Assembly (NCBI RefSeq): GCF_001717585.1
Contig: NZ_CP017042.1
Location: 719,501 to 783,500, forward strand
DNA from: Selenomonas sp. oral taxon 920
Lineage (GTDB): Bacteria; Bacillota; Negativicutes; Selenomonadales; Selenomonadaceae
Direction of reading: 5' to 3'
DNA length: 64,000 nucleotides
Of this stretch, positions 8,183-17,400 are shown piece by piece (within the stretch, counting starts at the first letter, position 1; each line of letters opens with the position of its first letter). A program made the position numbers and the translations under genes. The notes beneath the pieces were generated by a model. It had not been told where the DNA came from. It worked only from the letters and a program-made list of their open reading frames with translations, and ran no database searches.

Positions 8183-10129
8183 TCAGATGGAATTGCGGCT
8201 CTGACGGAAACGGTAGGTGCCGATGCCGAGGGGGCGCGGCGTGATCTCTGTCAGATGGTCGAAATCCGCCGCCCGATAGCCGTCGCTGCCCGCAGCGAGA
8301 CGGTCGAGTGCAGCGCGGTAGATGCGGACGATCCCTTCGGTTGCCTCCGCCGTGTAGTCCTGCGCCTCAATGCGGTAGGAACCGAGTCCGTTGAATTTAT
8401 CGAGGTAGGGATAGAGGCAGAGATCCTTTGCAAAGTAGATGTGATTGCGCCCGTACTGGTCAACGCGGATGGAGTGTACGCCGCCCGCCTCGTCGCGGAA
8501 CGCATAGTGTGTGTCCATCAGTTCCGGTGCGGAAAGATCACTGTAGTCCCTGAGCGACATCGCGGGGAAGTTGTAGTCACAGATCATGGACTCGTAGGCT
8601 CCGTGGACGACCGCCTCGATCGGCAGTACAGCATTCTCAACGATTTCACGCAGCTGCTGAAAGGACAGCTCATAGGAGGCTGCCGCCATCGTGAGACCGT
8701 TCTCTGCGAGGAAGGTGACGGCGAGATGGTTGAATAGGTTGAACGAGTGATCTGCCTGTACGGGCAGCTTCGTGAGCGTGCGCGCAAGCTTCAGTGTGCC
8801 GAGGTTGCCGACCATGATGCCGTCAACAGCGATGTCGTTCAGTGAAGTGAAGAACTGTTCGAGTTCGCCGCATTCGCGCCGCATGGTCGTGCGCGGCGTG
8901 TTTACGACGACGCGCGCACGGCCTGCTGCATAACGGACGAGATCCTCATAGTCCGCGAGTTTCCACGGGCGGTGGGGGCGGAACGTCTCACCGCCGACGT
9001 AGACCGTATCTGCGCCCGCGTCAATTGCTGCCCGCGCAGCATCGACGGTGCCGACGCGTACGCTCAGATGACGGCTCGGTGCATTTTCCTTTTCGATCGG
9101 GCGCTCAGCGCGCAGCACCTCGTCCGCAAAGCCCGCCTCCTCAACCGCCTGGCTGAAGAAGCGCGGCTCTCGCTCGCCTGTCATGCCAATGTCGACGGCA
9201 GTCGGCTGCCCGAATGCGAACGTCGTCGTGTAGTCGCGCACGCGGTTGTCGTAGAGCGTGCGCCAACCCTCCTCATCCGTCGTGTAGCCGTTCGGATCGG
9301 CGATATACGCGTCAATCGCCCTGCGGTACGTGGAGACAAGACGTGCGATGAACTCGGGCGAGCGCATGCGGCCTTCGATCTTGAACGAGTAGACCCCCGC
9401 CTGGATCAGCGCGGGGATGGAGCGATACATGCACATGTCCTTCAGTGCAAGCTTGTACGGACCGGGGCTGTCCGCATCGAGCACTGCGCCCGTCTCCTCG
9501 TTGATGAGGGCAAACGGCCAGCGGCAGATCTTCATGCAGCGGCCGCGGTTGCCGCTCTGTCCGAAGAGCACGCCCGAGTGGATGCACTGCCCGCTCTCGG
9601 AGATGCACATATCACCGTGCATGAAGTATTCGACCTCGATGCCTGTGCGTGCGCGGAAGAGCGCGAGCTCGGAGAGCGTCATCTCACGTCCGACCACAAT
9701 ACGCGTAATGCCGTACTCCTTGAGCTTCTCGATCGCGTGCTCGTTGTGCGTATTCATCATGACGGAGGTATGCAGGGGAACGGAAATGCCCATCTCGTGT
9801 ACGAGCTCGAGCACAGCAAAGTCCTGCACAAGGATCGCGTCCGGACGGATCTCATTGAGATAGGAAAGATAGTCGCGCAGAGCTGGCAGTTCCTCGTTGC
9901 TGATGAGGTTGTTGAGCGTGACATAGAGCTCGACGTTGTGCGCGTGCGCGTAGTCGACAGCCGCCTTCAGGCGCTCGTCGTCAAAGTTGAAGTTGCCTTC
10001 GTGCAGCCGCATATTAAAATGTTTGCCGCCGAGATAGACAGCATCCGCACCTGCTGCAATCGCTGCGGTCATGGCATCCCACGTCCCCGCAGGGGCAAGC
10101 AGTTCGACGGATTTTCGGTGTAACAGCAT
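8183..10129 (-). CDS. U32 family peptidase (large form)
   Basis: A 648-residue U32 protein. The N-terminal TIM-barrel half starts with ELLAPAGTWDAMTAAIAAGA and contains the family signature with conserved cysteines (HGDMCISESGQCIHSG and GRCMKICRWPF, about 173-207). The C-terminal part is a second U32-like unit (about 345-645). Members include collagenase-type peptidases and the RlhA/TrhP tRNA- and rRNA-hydroxylation factors, so an RNA-modification role is as likely as proteolysis. It is the first gene of the minus-strand unit running to lgt, behind a TTGAAA/TATAAT promoter. Confidence 0.88.
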   Translation of the reverse strand: MLLHRKSVELLAPAGTWDAMTAAIAAGADAVYLGGKHFNMRLHEGNFNFDDERLKAAVDYAHAHNVELYVTLNNLISNEELPALRDYLSYLNEIRPDAILVQDFAVLELVHEMGISVPLHTSVMMNTHNEHAIEKLKEYGITRIVVGREMTLSELALFRARTGIEVEYFMHGDMCISESGQCIHSGVLFGQSGNRGRCMKICRWPFALINEETGAVLDADSPGPYKLALKDMCMYRSIPALIQAGVYSFKIEGRMRSPEFIARLVSTYRRAIDAYIADPNGYTTDEEGWRTLYDNRVRDYTTTFAFGQPTAVDIGMTGEREPRFFSQAVEEAGFADEVLRAERPIEKENAPSRHLSVRVGTVDAARAAIDAGADTVYVGGETFRPHRPWKLADYEDLVRYAAGRARVVVNTPRTTMRRECGELEQFFTSLNDIAVDGIMVGNLGTLKLARTLTKLPVQADHSFNLFNHLAVTFLAENGLTMAAASYELSFQQLREIVENAVLPIEAVVHGAYESMICDYNFPAMSLRDYSDLSAPELMDTHYAFRDEAGGVHSIRVDQYGRNHIYFAKDLCLYPYLDKFNGLGSYRIEAQDYTAEATEGIVRIYRAALDRLAAGSDGYRAADFDHLTEITPRPLGIGTYRFRQSRNSI

Positions 10130-10201
10130 TGTGAAAATAACTCCTTCTGGCCGGAGAAATTGTTGCTTCAGTCAACGAAGCATTCTCCTGTATCGTCTAT
10201 G

Positions 10202-10230
10202 ATTATAACAGGAAAAAACATTTCTTTCAA
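10202..10230 (-). promoter_or_regulatory. sigma-70 promoter of the U32 to lgt operon
   Basis: On the minus strand TTGAAA (10230-10225), a 17-base spacer, then TATAAT (10207-10202). It lies about 70 bases before the U32 start codon. Confidence 0.6.
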
Positions 10231-10288
10231 ATGATGTCAAAATAGCAAAAAAGAATGAATATAAAAGGAAGTTTTTTCTCCGCTCTCC

Positions 10289-10317
10289 TTGTAAAAGAAG
10301 TACTTTTCGGTTATATT
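10289..10317 (+). promoter_or_regulatory. possible nuo operon promoter
   Basis: TTGTAA (10289-10294), a 17-base spacer and TATATT (10312-10317). It would give a leader of about 140 bases before nuoA. Other AT-rich -10-like boxes are nearby, including one at 10447 that is too close to the start codon to serve. Confidence 0.35.
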
Positions 10318-10466
10318 ATACATAGAGTTTATTATACACAATAGAAGACATAAATTTCATATAGGATGCGCTGAAATCGCCATAATTTTTTTAGCAGTCA
10401 ATTATTGTTTTTGATTATTTATTTTTCCTATGTATTTATTCAATCATATAATAAGGAGGCCTGTGT

Positions 10467-10810
10467 ATGGGAGAGTTTGGAAGTCTGGGAATCTTTTTGC
10501 TGGTGGCACTGCTGTTCCCCGTCATGGCGCTCGGACCTGCGTTCCTCTTGCAGCCGAAGCAGCCGTCGCCGCAGAAGTACATTCCCTACGAGTGCGGTGT
10601 CGATCCGATCGGTTCGCCGTATGTGCAGTTCCGAGCGGGATATTTCCTCTACGCGCTGCTGTTCATCGTCTTTGACATCGAGACGGTGTTTCTCTATCCG
10701 TGGGCGGTGGAGTTCCAGATGCTCGGGCTGTTCGCACTGCTCGAGATGTTTGTCTTTGTCGGCATCCTTGCACTGGGGCTCGGCTATGCGTGGCGAAAGG
10801 GGGATCTGAC

Positions 10811-10820
<10 letters not shown>
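10467..10820 (+). CDS. nuoA: NADH-quinone oxidoreductase subunit A
   Basis: The 117-residue protein has three membrane helices and the family's conserved YECGVDPIG and [12 protein letters not shown] segments. It belongs to the membrane arm near the quinone site and begins the eleven-gene complex I operon. A strong AAGGAGG ribosome site precedes ATG 10467. Its last 10 bases overlap nuoB. Confidence 0.95.
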
Positions 10821-11346
<526 letters not shown>

Positions 11347-11350
<4 letters not shown>

Positions 11351-11835
11351 GGAAAAACTATGTATCTCCGGATGCGCTCGCCGGCATCAAACTCGCCTTT
11401 CCAAATGCAGAGTACGACGCGGAGACCGAGCGTCCTGCCGTCTTTATCGCTGCGGATGAGCTGATCGCACTGCTGACGTTTCTGCGTGACGACAGCAACC
11501 TGCAGCTGACGCGCGCGGAGAATGTGACGGCAGTCGACTGGAAGGATCACTTCGAGATGGTCTACCACCTCTTCGCCCCCGTTCCCCTGCATTGGCTGAC
11601 GGTGAAGGTGGCACTGGATCACGATGCTCCCGTCATTCCGTCGGCGACGGCGGTGTTCCCGGGCGTGGAATTCGAGGAGCGCGAGGTCTATGACCTTATG
11701 GGGATTGTCTTTACGGGGCATCCCGATCTCCGGCGCGTGTTCCACGTGGACAGCTTTGTCGGGCACCCGCTGCGCAAGGACTTTGTTCCCCCGCCGCCCC
11801 CGAACATCCCGCGCATACGGAAGGAGGGCTTCTGA
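11347..11835 (+). CDS. nuoC: NADH-quinone oxidoreductase subunit C
   Basis: A 162-residue peripheral-arm subunit of the 30-kDa family, without cofactor. The signature region [27 protein letters not shown] and the C-terminal HPLRKDF are diagnostic. It is a separate protein from NuoD, unlike the NuoCD fusion of enterobacteria. Its start overlaps the nuoB stop (ATGA) and its stop overlaps the nuoD start by one base (TGATG). Confidence 0.95.
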
Positions 11836-12935
11836 TGCCGAGAACCGAGACCTATACCCTCAACATGGGGCCGCAGCACCCGTCGACGCACGGCGTGCTG
11901 CAGGTACAGCTCGAGCTCGACGGCGAGCGCATCGTCAAGGCGACGCCGATCATGGGCTACCTTCATCGCGGTATTGAAAAGCTGCTTGAGGATCGGACGT
12001 ATCCGCAGGGGCTGCCCTATACGGATCGTCTCGACTATATCTCCTCGATGAACAACAACTTCGGCTATGCGCTTGCCGTGGAGGAGCTTGCGGGCATTGA
12101 GACAACGCCGCGTGCGGAGTACATCCGCGTTATTATGGCGGAGCTGAACCGCATCAACAGTCATTTGATCTTTATCGGGACACTTGCGAACGACCTCGGC
12201 GCGTCGACGGGGATGCTCTACTGCTTCCGCGACCGCGAGAAGATTCTCGACATCTTCAATCTCGTCTGCGGTGCGCGCCAGACCTTCCACTACATCCGCA
12301 TCGGCGGGGTAAAGGAAGACCTCACCTCCGAGGCAGAGGCTCTGATCCGTGCATTCCTCGACGAGGTGCCGATCTTCCTCGAGGAGTACAATAAACTCCT
12401 GACGGGCAACGAGATCTTCATCCGCCGTATTGTGGGCGTCTCGCCGATGACGACGGAGGAGGCCCTGTCCTACAATATGACGGGACCGAACCTGCGTGCG
12501 ACAGGGCTTGCCTTTGACCTGCGCAAGGTGGACGGCTACAGCGCCTACGATGATTTCGACTTCGACATCCCCGTCGGCAAGAATGGCGACAACTGGGATC
12601 GCTATATGGTAAAGCTGAACGAGATTGCCGAGAGCGCGAAGATCATCCGTCAGGCGATCGACGGACTGCCTGAGGGCGACTACATGGGCAAGAAGGTGCC
12701 GAAGGTTATCAAGCCGCCGAAGGGTGAGGTGTTCAGCCGCACGGAGGGCACGCGCGGCGAGCTCGGCTTCTACATCGTCAGCGATGGTACGACAAAGCCG
12801 TACCGCATTCACATCCGCCGCCCATCGTTCGTCAATATGCAGGGACTGAACGCGATGTGCCGCGGAATGTTCATCGGCGACTCGGTCGCCGCATATTCGT
12901 CCATCGACCCGATCATGGGCGAAGTGGACTGCTGA
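11835..12935 (+). CDS. nuoD: NADH-quinone oxidoreductase subunit D
   Basis: The 366-residue 49-kDa homologue, which shapes the quinone pocket with NuoB. The N-terminal NMGPQHPSTHGV holds the conserved quinone-site histidine region, MGYLHRGIEKL follows, and the protein ends in the typical GEVD motif. It descends from NiFe-hydrogenase large subunits but lacks the NiFe cysteines. Length is slightly short of the usual 390-400 residues. Confidence 0.95.
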   Translation: MPRTETYTLNMGPQHPSTHGVLQVQLELDGERIVKATPIMGYLHRGIEKLLEDRTYPQGLPYTDRLDYISSMNNNFGYALAVEELAGIETTPRAEYIRVIMAELNRINSHLIFIGTLANDLGASTGMLYCFRDREKILDIFNLVCGARQTFHYIRIGGVKEDLTSEAEALIRAFLDEVPIFLEEYNKLLTGNEIFIRRIVGVSPMTTEEALSYNMTGPNLRATGLAFDLRKVDGYSAYDDFDFDIPVGKNGDNWDRYMVKLNEIAESAKIIRQAIDGLPEGDYMGKKVPKVIKPPKGEVFSRTEGTRGELGFYIVSDGTTKPYRIHIRRPSFVNMQGLNAMCRGMFIGDSVAAYSSIDPIMGEVDC

Positions 12936-12948
12936 GGGGAGGAGGAAA

Positions 12949-13995
12949 ATGATGGAACTTTCTCTCTTGGCAAAGCTCGCGCTTGAACTGCGCGCACTCG
13001 TCTACGGTCTTGTGCCGATTCCGTTCGTCGTGGATCTCGTGCTGACGATGGTCGGCATCGCGATCCTGCTCGGGATCATCTCGATGGCGGCGATTGTCTT
13101 TACGTATGCGGAGCGCAAGATCTGCGCGTTCATTCAGGTGCGCATCGGCCCGAACCGCGTCGGCGGACGCTTTGGACTTCTCCAGCCGATTGCGGATATG
13201 CTGAAACTCATGAGCAAGGAGGACATCATGCCCCAAGGGGCGGACAAGGTGGTCTGGGCACTCTCGCCCGCGCTGCTCTTTGTTCCTGCGGCGCTTGTCT
13301 ATGCGTTCTTTCCGTTTGACGCAGGTGCGGTGCTCGCGGATGTGAATGTGGGCGTATTCCTGCTGTTCGCCGTCTCGGGGCAGGCAGTGCTGCCGTTCCT
13401 GATGGGAGGCTACGCGTCGAATAACAAGTATTCCTTTATCGGCGGCATGCGTATCGTCGGACAGATGCTCAGCTACGAGGCACCGCTGCTCTTTTCGCTG
13501 CTCGGCGTCGTCATGCTGACAGGCTCACTGCGGCTTGATGATATCGTGCAGATGCAGGCGCAGACAAGCTGGTTCATCTTCATGCAGCCGCTCGCGTTCA
13601 TCATTTTTCTGATCGCGGCGGTCGCGGAGACGAACCGCACCCCGTTCGATCTCGTCGAGGGTGAGTCCGAGATCATCGCGGGCCCCTTTACGGAGTACTC
13701 GGGGATGCGCTGGGCGCTGTTCTTCCTTGCGGAGTACGCGAACCTCTTGACGGCGGCGATTCTCGCGACGACGTTCTTCCTCGGCGGTTACAGCGGCCCC
13801 GAGTTCCTGCCGGGCTTCGTCTGGTTCGGACTGAAGGCGGTGCTCATGGTGCTGCTCATCATGTGGTTCCGTTGGACGTTCCCGCGCACGCGCGTCGATC
13901 AGATCCTCACCTTTGGCTGGAAGGTGCTCGTGCCGCTCTCGATTCTCAACGTCTTTTTGACGGGCATCGGGATGTATCTCGTCGGCATTGTCTAA
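12949..13995 (+). CDS. nuoH: NADH-quinone oxidoreductase subunit H
   Basis: A 348-residue membrane subunit with about eight helices, joining the peripheral and membrane arms. TYAERKICAFIQVRIGPNRVG and the AETNRTPFDLVEGESE motif with its conserved acidic residues are the family hallmarks. It directly follows nuoD; nuoE, nuoF and nuoG, which sit here in many operons, are absent. Confidence 0.95.
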   Translation: MMELSLLAKLALELRALVYGLVPIPFVVDLVLTMVGIAILLGIISMAAIVFTYAERKICAFIQVRIGPNRVGGRFGLLQPIADMLKLMSKEDIMPQGADKVVWALSPALLFVPAALVYAFFPFDAGAVLADVNVGVFLLFAVSGQAVLPFLMGGYASNNKYSFIGGMRIVGQMLSYEAPLLFSLLGVVMLTGSLRLDDIVQMQAQTSWFIFMQPLAFIIFLIAAVAETNRTPFDLVEGESEIIAGPFTEYSGMRWALFFLAEYANLLTAAILATTFFLGGYSGPEFLPGFVWFGLKAVLMVLLIMWFRWTFPRTRVDQILTFGWKVLVPLSILNVFLTGIGMYLVGIV

Positions 13996-14007
13996 GGGGG
14001 TGCCTAC

Positions 14008-14691
14008 ATGTTTGGAAAAGGTTTGCTCACAGGCATGAGCGTCACATGGAAGCACTTCTGGGGCAAGAAGGAGACCTTCTGCTATCCTGAAGAGAAACTT
14101 CCGATGACGGACAATTTCCGCGGGGGGAACCTCGCGATGGACTGGCGTGTCTGCATCGGCTGCTCGATGTGTGCGAATGCGTGCCCGAACAAGGCACTCG
14201 ATCTGACGATCGTGCAGGACGCGAAGAAGAAGCGCCACATGAAGTCCTATGTGCACAAGTCGGGACGCTGTCTCTACTGCAATCTCTGCGTGGAGGTCTG
14301 CCCCGTCAAGACCCTCGTCTGGGACAAGGACTATGCGATTTCGACGTGGAGCAAGGAGACGATGACACACGATGCGATGACCGACCAGGATCGCACGGAT
14401 CTCGAGGAATTCCTTGCACAGGTCGAGGTGGAAGCGGCGGAGGAAAAGGCACAGAAGGAAGCCGCCGCCAAGGCAAAGGCAGAGGCCGCCGCGAAGGCGA
14501 AAGCCGAGGCGGAGAAAGCTGCGTCGGAGAATCCCGAGGCAGAAAAGCCGACGGCAGCAGAAAAACCCGCTGCGACTGCCGATGCGGCAGAAAAAGTGGC
14601 AGCAGCGAAAGACGCCGCAGCAAAGTCTCCGGCGGCAGAGGAGAAACCTGTCGAAACGAAGGACGCAGAGCAGGAAGGAGGGTCGGCATGA
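14008..14691 (+). CDS. nuoI: NADH-quinone oxidoreductase subunit I with a long low-complexity tail
   Basis: The first 110 or so residues are a normal NuoI ferredoxin-like core with two 4Fe-4S clusters: C49, C52, C55, C59 and C88, C91, C94, C98, each followed by proline. From about residue 138 to 227 the protein becomes an Ala/Lys/Glu-rich, mostly helical or disordered tail built from imperfect AAAKAKAEA-type units, with no counterpart in the usual 160-180-residue NuoI. In a complex without NuoEFG, NuoI would be the exposed electron entry point, so the tail may contact the donor. That last point is inference. Confidence 0.92.
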   Translation: MFGKGLLTGMSVTWKHFWGKKETFCYPEEKLPMTDNFRGGNLAMDWRVCIGCSMCANACPNKALDLTIVQDAKKKRHMKSYVHKSGRCLYCNLCVEVCPVKTLVWDKDYAISTWSKETMTHDAMTDQDRTDLEEFLAQVEVEAAEEKAQKEAAAKAKAEAAAKAKAEAEKAASENPEAEKPTAAEKPAATADAAEKVAAAKDAAAKSPAAEEKPVETKDAEQEGGSA

Positions 14692-15182
14692 GCATTGTAT
14701 TCTATTTTCTGGCGGCGGTGACGATCATCGGCGCACTCGGTGTCGTGCTGTCCCCGAATGTCGTGCACAGCGCACTCTTTCTCGTCCTCTCCTTTATCGG
14801 AGTGGCGGCGATCTACTTCTATATCGGCGCGGAGTTCCTTGGTGCGGTGCAGCTCATGGTCTACAGCGGAGCGGTCGCCGTCCTTGTCGTCATGGCGATC
14901 ATGCTGACGCGGCGGGACTCGATGGCGCAGTCGAATCCCTCGCAGAAGCTCTTTCGCCGCGTGGTGACGGGGCTGCTTGCAGGCGGATTCTTCTTCCTCA
15001 TCGGGCTCGGCATTGTGCTTTCGCCGCTGCCGGATGGGGAGCTCGGCACATCTGCGGGTGCACAGGAGATTGCGCAGCTGATGCTCGGCACCTACGTTCT
15101 GCCGTTTGAAATCGTGGCGGTGCTCCTGCTTGTTGCCATGGTCGGGGCGCTTGTCCTTGCGAGGGGAGGGGACACGGCATGA
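14688..15182 (+). CDS. nuoJ: NADH-quinone oxidoreductase subunit J
   Basis: A 164-residue membrane subunit with five predicted helices. VVHSALFLVLSFIGVAAIYFYIGAEFLGAVQLMVYSGAVAVL (helices 2-3, quoted in part) is characteristic of the NuoJ family. The start at ATG 14688 overlaps the nuoI stop by 4 bases and has GGAGG upstream; the open frame further upstream is a shadow of the nuoI tail. It is followed by nuoK with a 4-base overlap. Confidence 0.92.
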   Translation: MSIVFYFLAAVTIIGALGVVLSPNVVHSALFLVLSFIGVAAIYFYIGAEFLGAVQLMVYSGAVAVLVVMAIMLTRRDSMAQSNPSQKLFRRVVTGLLAGGFFFLIGLGIVLSPLPDGELGTSAGAQEIAQLMLGTYVLPFEIVAVLLLVAMVGALVLARGGDTA

Positions 15183-15484
15183 TCGGACTTCCTGATCTCC
15201 TCTTTGTCGCCGCCGTACTGTTCTGCATCGGTCTTTACGGACTCCTCACGCGGCGCGGCATTATCCCGATCCTCATGTGCGTGGAGCTGATGCTGAACGC
15301 GGTGAACATCAACCTCATCGCGTTTGACCGTTTCTATGCGCACAACATGGAGGGACAGCTCATGGCGCTCTTCTCGATCGCAGTTGCCGCATCCGAGATC
15401 GCCGTCGGGCTTGCCCTCGCATTCCGTCTGTATCAGATCCGCTTCACGACGAATGTCGATGAACTGGACACGCTCAGAGATTAG
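15179..15484 (+). CDS. nuoK: NADH-quinone oxidoreductase subunit K
   Basis: The 101-residue, three-helix antiporter-like small subunit. ILMCVELMLNAVNINLIAF carries the conserved membrane glutamate of the proton channel, and a second conserved glutamate occurs in AASEIAVGLAL. It lies between nuoJ (4-base overlap) and nuoL (14-base gap). Confidence 0.95.
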   Translation: MIGLPDLLFVAAVLFCIGLYGLLTRRGIIPILMCVELMLNAVNINLIAFDRFYAHNMEGQLMALFSIAVAASEIAVGLALAFRLYQIRFTTNVDELDTLRD

Positions 15485-15498
15485 GGGAGGAGAGCGAT

Positions 15499-17400
15499 AT
15501 GTTTACATTTGCACTCACGCATGCCTATCTGATCCCCCTCTTCCCCGCAATTGCGTTCCTCATCATCGGACCGTTCACGCGGCAGGAGAAGAATCTCTCC
15601 GCAGCGATCGCGATTACGATGATGTCGCTCGCGTTTGCGTTCTCCATCTTTGTTGCGCTCGCCACCGTGAACTATCAGATCACGATGAATGACCCCTATG
15701 TGATGAAGGCGCTCTGGGCGCAGATCGGCGATGTGAAACTGACGATGGGCGTGCTCATCGACCCTCTGACGGCGATGATGCTCGTCATTGTGACGCTCGT
15801 TTCACTGCTCGTCTATATCTACTCCGTCAGCTACATGGAGCACGACGAGGGGATGGGGCGCTTCTTTGCGTTCATCTCTCTGTTCTCGGCGTCGATGCTC
15901 GGACTCGTCGTCTCGGTCAACTTCCTCCAGCTCTACGTGTTCTGGGAAGGGGTCGGCCTCTGTTCTTACCTGCTGATCGGCTTCTACTACCACAAGGTAT
16001 CGGCGCGTGAGGCGGCAAAGAAGGCGTTTATCACAACGCGCATCGGTGATTTTGGGATGCTTGTCGGCATCCTGCTCGTGCAGATGGTATTCGGGACGAT
16101 GGACTTCATCGAGCTGCGCATGCTCGTTCCGCCGTACGTTGTTGTTGCGGGCACGGGCTTTTTGACCATCATTGGTCTCCTGCTCTTTATGGGACCGATC
16201 GGCAAATCGGGGCAGTTCCCGCTCCATGTCTGGCTGCTCGACGCAATGGAAGGGCCGACGCCCACGTCGGCGCTCATCCATGCGGCGACGATGGTCGCTG
16301 CGGGTGTCTATCTCGTCGCGCGCGCATTCTTTATCTTCAGCGAATCGCCGTTTGTCATGGACTTTATTGCGGGCTTGGGAGCCTTTACGGCGCTTTTTGC
16401 GGCGATTATCGCCGTGACGCAGCGGAAGTTCAAGTCGGTGCTTGCGTACTCGACGATCAGTCAGCTCGGCTACATGATGCTTGCGGTCGGCGTGGGTGCG
16501 TTCTCTGCCTCGATGTTCCACCTCATGACGCATGCCTTCTTCAAGGCAATGCTCTTCCTCTGTGCGGGCGCTGTCATGCACGCGCTGCACGATGAGACGG
16601 ACATTACGAAAATGGGGGGGCTCTGGCGGAAGATGCCGCTGACGTTCGCCGCGATGCTTGTCGGCGTGCTTGCCATTTCGGGCATTCCGCCATTCTCGGG
16701 CTTCTTCTCAAAGGATGAGATCCTCGCGGCAGTCATGCATGCAAGCACGCCGCTCTACGTGATAGCGACGTTTACGTCCTTTCTCACGGCATTCTACATG
16801 GCGCGGCTCCTCATCGTGGCATTCCTCGGTGAGAGCCGCAGCCCGCACGAGGCACACGAGGCAGACGCATTCATGCGCTGGCCGATGATCATGCTCATGC
16901 TGCTCACGATTGTGAGCGGTGCGTGGGGCTACTTCGGCGGTTTCTCCGTCTGGATCAATGCAGGTGTTCCGCACCACGAGACGATTGACTGGACGGTTGC
17001 AGGGACAAGCACGGCACTCGCTCTCGTCGCATTCGCTGCGGCGTACCAGATCTACGGGCGTCACAGCCTGCGCTCGGCAATGCGTGCGCGCAGCTTCGGC
17101 TTCCTGTACCGCGTCATCTACCACAAGTTCTACATCGACGAACTCTACGGCTACTTCCGTGAGCGGCTCGTTTACGGCACGGCGCTGATCCTGAAATGGG
17201 TCGATGAAAAGATCTTTGACAACATTATGATTGGCCTGGGTGCGTACGCGCTCGCGACGAGCGATCTCCTCACGGAGTCTGCAAACGGACAGGCGCAGCG
17301 CTACGTCGTTGTATTCTACACGGGCGTACTCATTCTCCTGTGCTATGCCCTCTACTGGGCAGTGCAGATCATCGCTTACTGGGGAGGTGGCCTGCGATGA
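15499..17400 (+). CDS. nuoL: NADH-quinone oxidoreductase subunit L
   Basis: A 633-residue Mrp-antiporter-type proton-pumping subunit. FWEGVGLCSYLLIGFYY, GPIGKSGQFPLHVWLLDAM and STISQLGYMMLA are the classic proton-channel segments, with the lysine and glutamate residues retained. The C-terminal region includes the lateral amphipathic helix that braces NuoM and NuoN. The stop overlaps the nuoM start (ATGA). Confidence 0.95.
   Translation: MFTFALTHAYLIPLFPAIAFLIIGPFTRQEKNLSAAIAITMMSLAFAFSIFVALATVNYQITMNDPYVMKALWAQIGDVKLTMGVLIDPLTAMMLVIVTLVSLLVYIYSVSYMEHDEGMGRFFAFISLFSASMLGLVVSVNFLQLYVFWEGVGLCSYLLIGFYYHKVSAREAAKKAFITTRIGDFGMLVGILLVQMVFGTMDFIELRMLVPPYVVVAGTGFLTIIGLLLFMGPIGKSGQFPLHVWLLDAMEGPTPTSALIHAATMVAAGVYLVARAFFIFSESPFVMDFIAGLGAFTALFAAIIAVTQRKFKSVLAYSTISQLGYMMLAVGVGAFSASMFHLMTHAFFKAMLFLCAGAVMHALHDETDITKMGGLWRKMPLTFAAMLVGVLAISGIPPFSGFFSKDEILAAVMHASTPLYVIATFTSFLTAFYMARLLIVAFLGESRSPHEAHEADAFMRWPMIMLMLLTIVSGAWGYFGGFSVWINAGVPHHETIDWTVAGTSTALALVAFAAAYQIYGRHSLRSAMRARSFGFLYRVIYHKFYIDELYGYFRERLVYGTALILKWVDEKIFDNIMIGLGAYALATSDLLTESANGQAQRYVVVFYTGVLILLCYALYWAVQIIAYWGGGLR

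Larger units (their letters stand above)
10130..10466. other. divergent intergenic region between the U32 gene and nuoA
   Basis: This AT-rich 337-base gap holds the two outward promoters listed separately and a probable nuo leader of about 140 bases. No open reading frame, RNA gene or strong hairpin was recognised. Confidence 0.6.

Noticed and set aside
10447-10452. TATAAT just before nuoA as the promoter -10
   Set aside because: Transcription would start at or past the ribosome site, leaving no leader; the upstream TTGTAA/TATATT pair is more reasonable.
14440-14660. Repetitive DNA in the nuoI tail as a possible CRISPR or satellite
   Set aside because: The periodicity comes from Ala/Lys/Glu codons with no fixed unit or spacer; it is protein low complexity.
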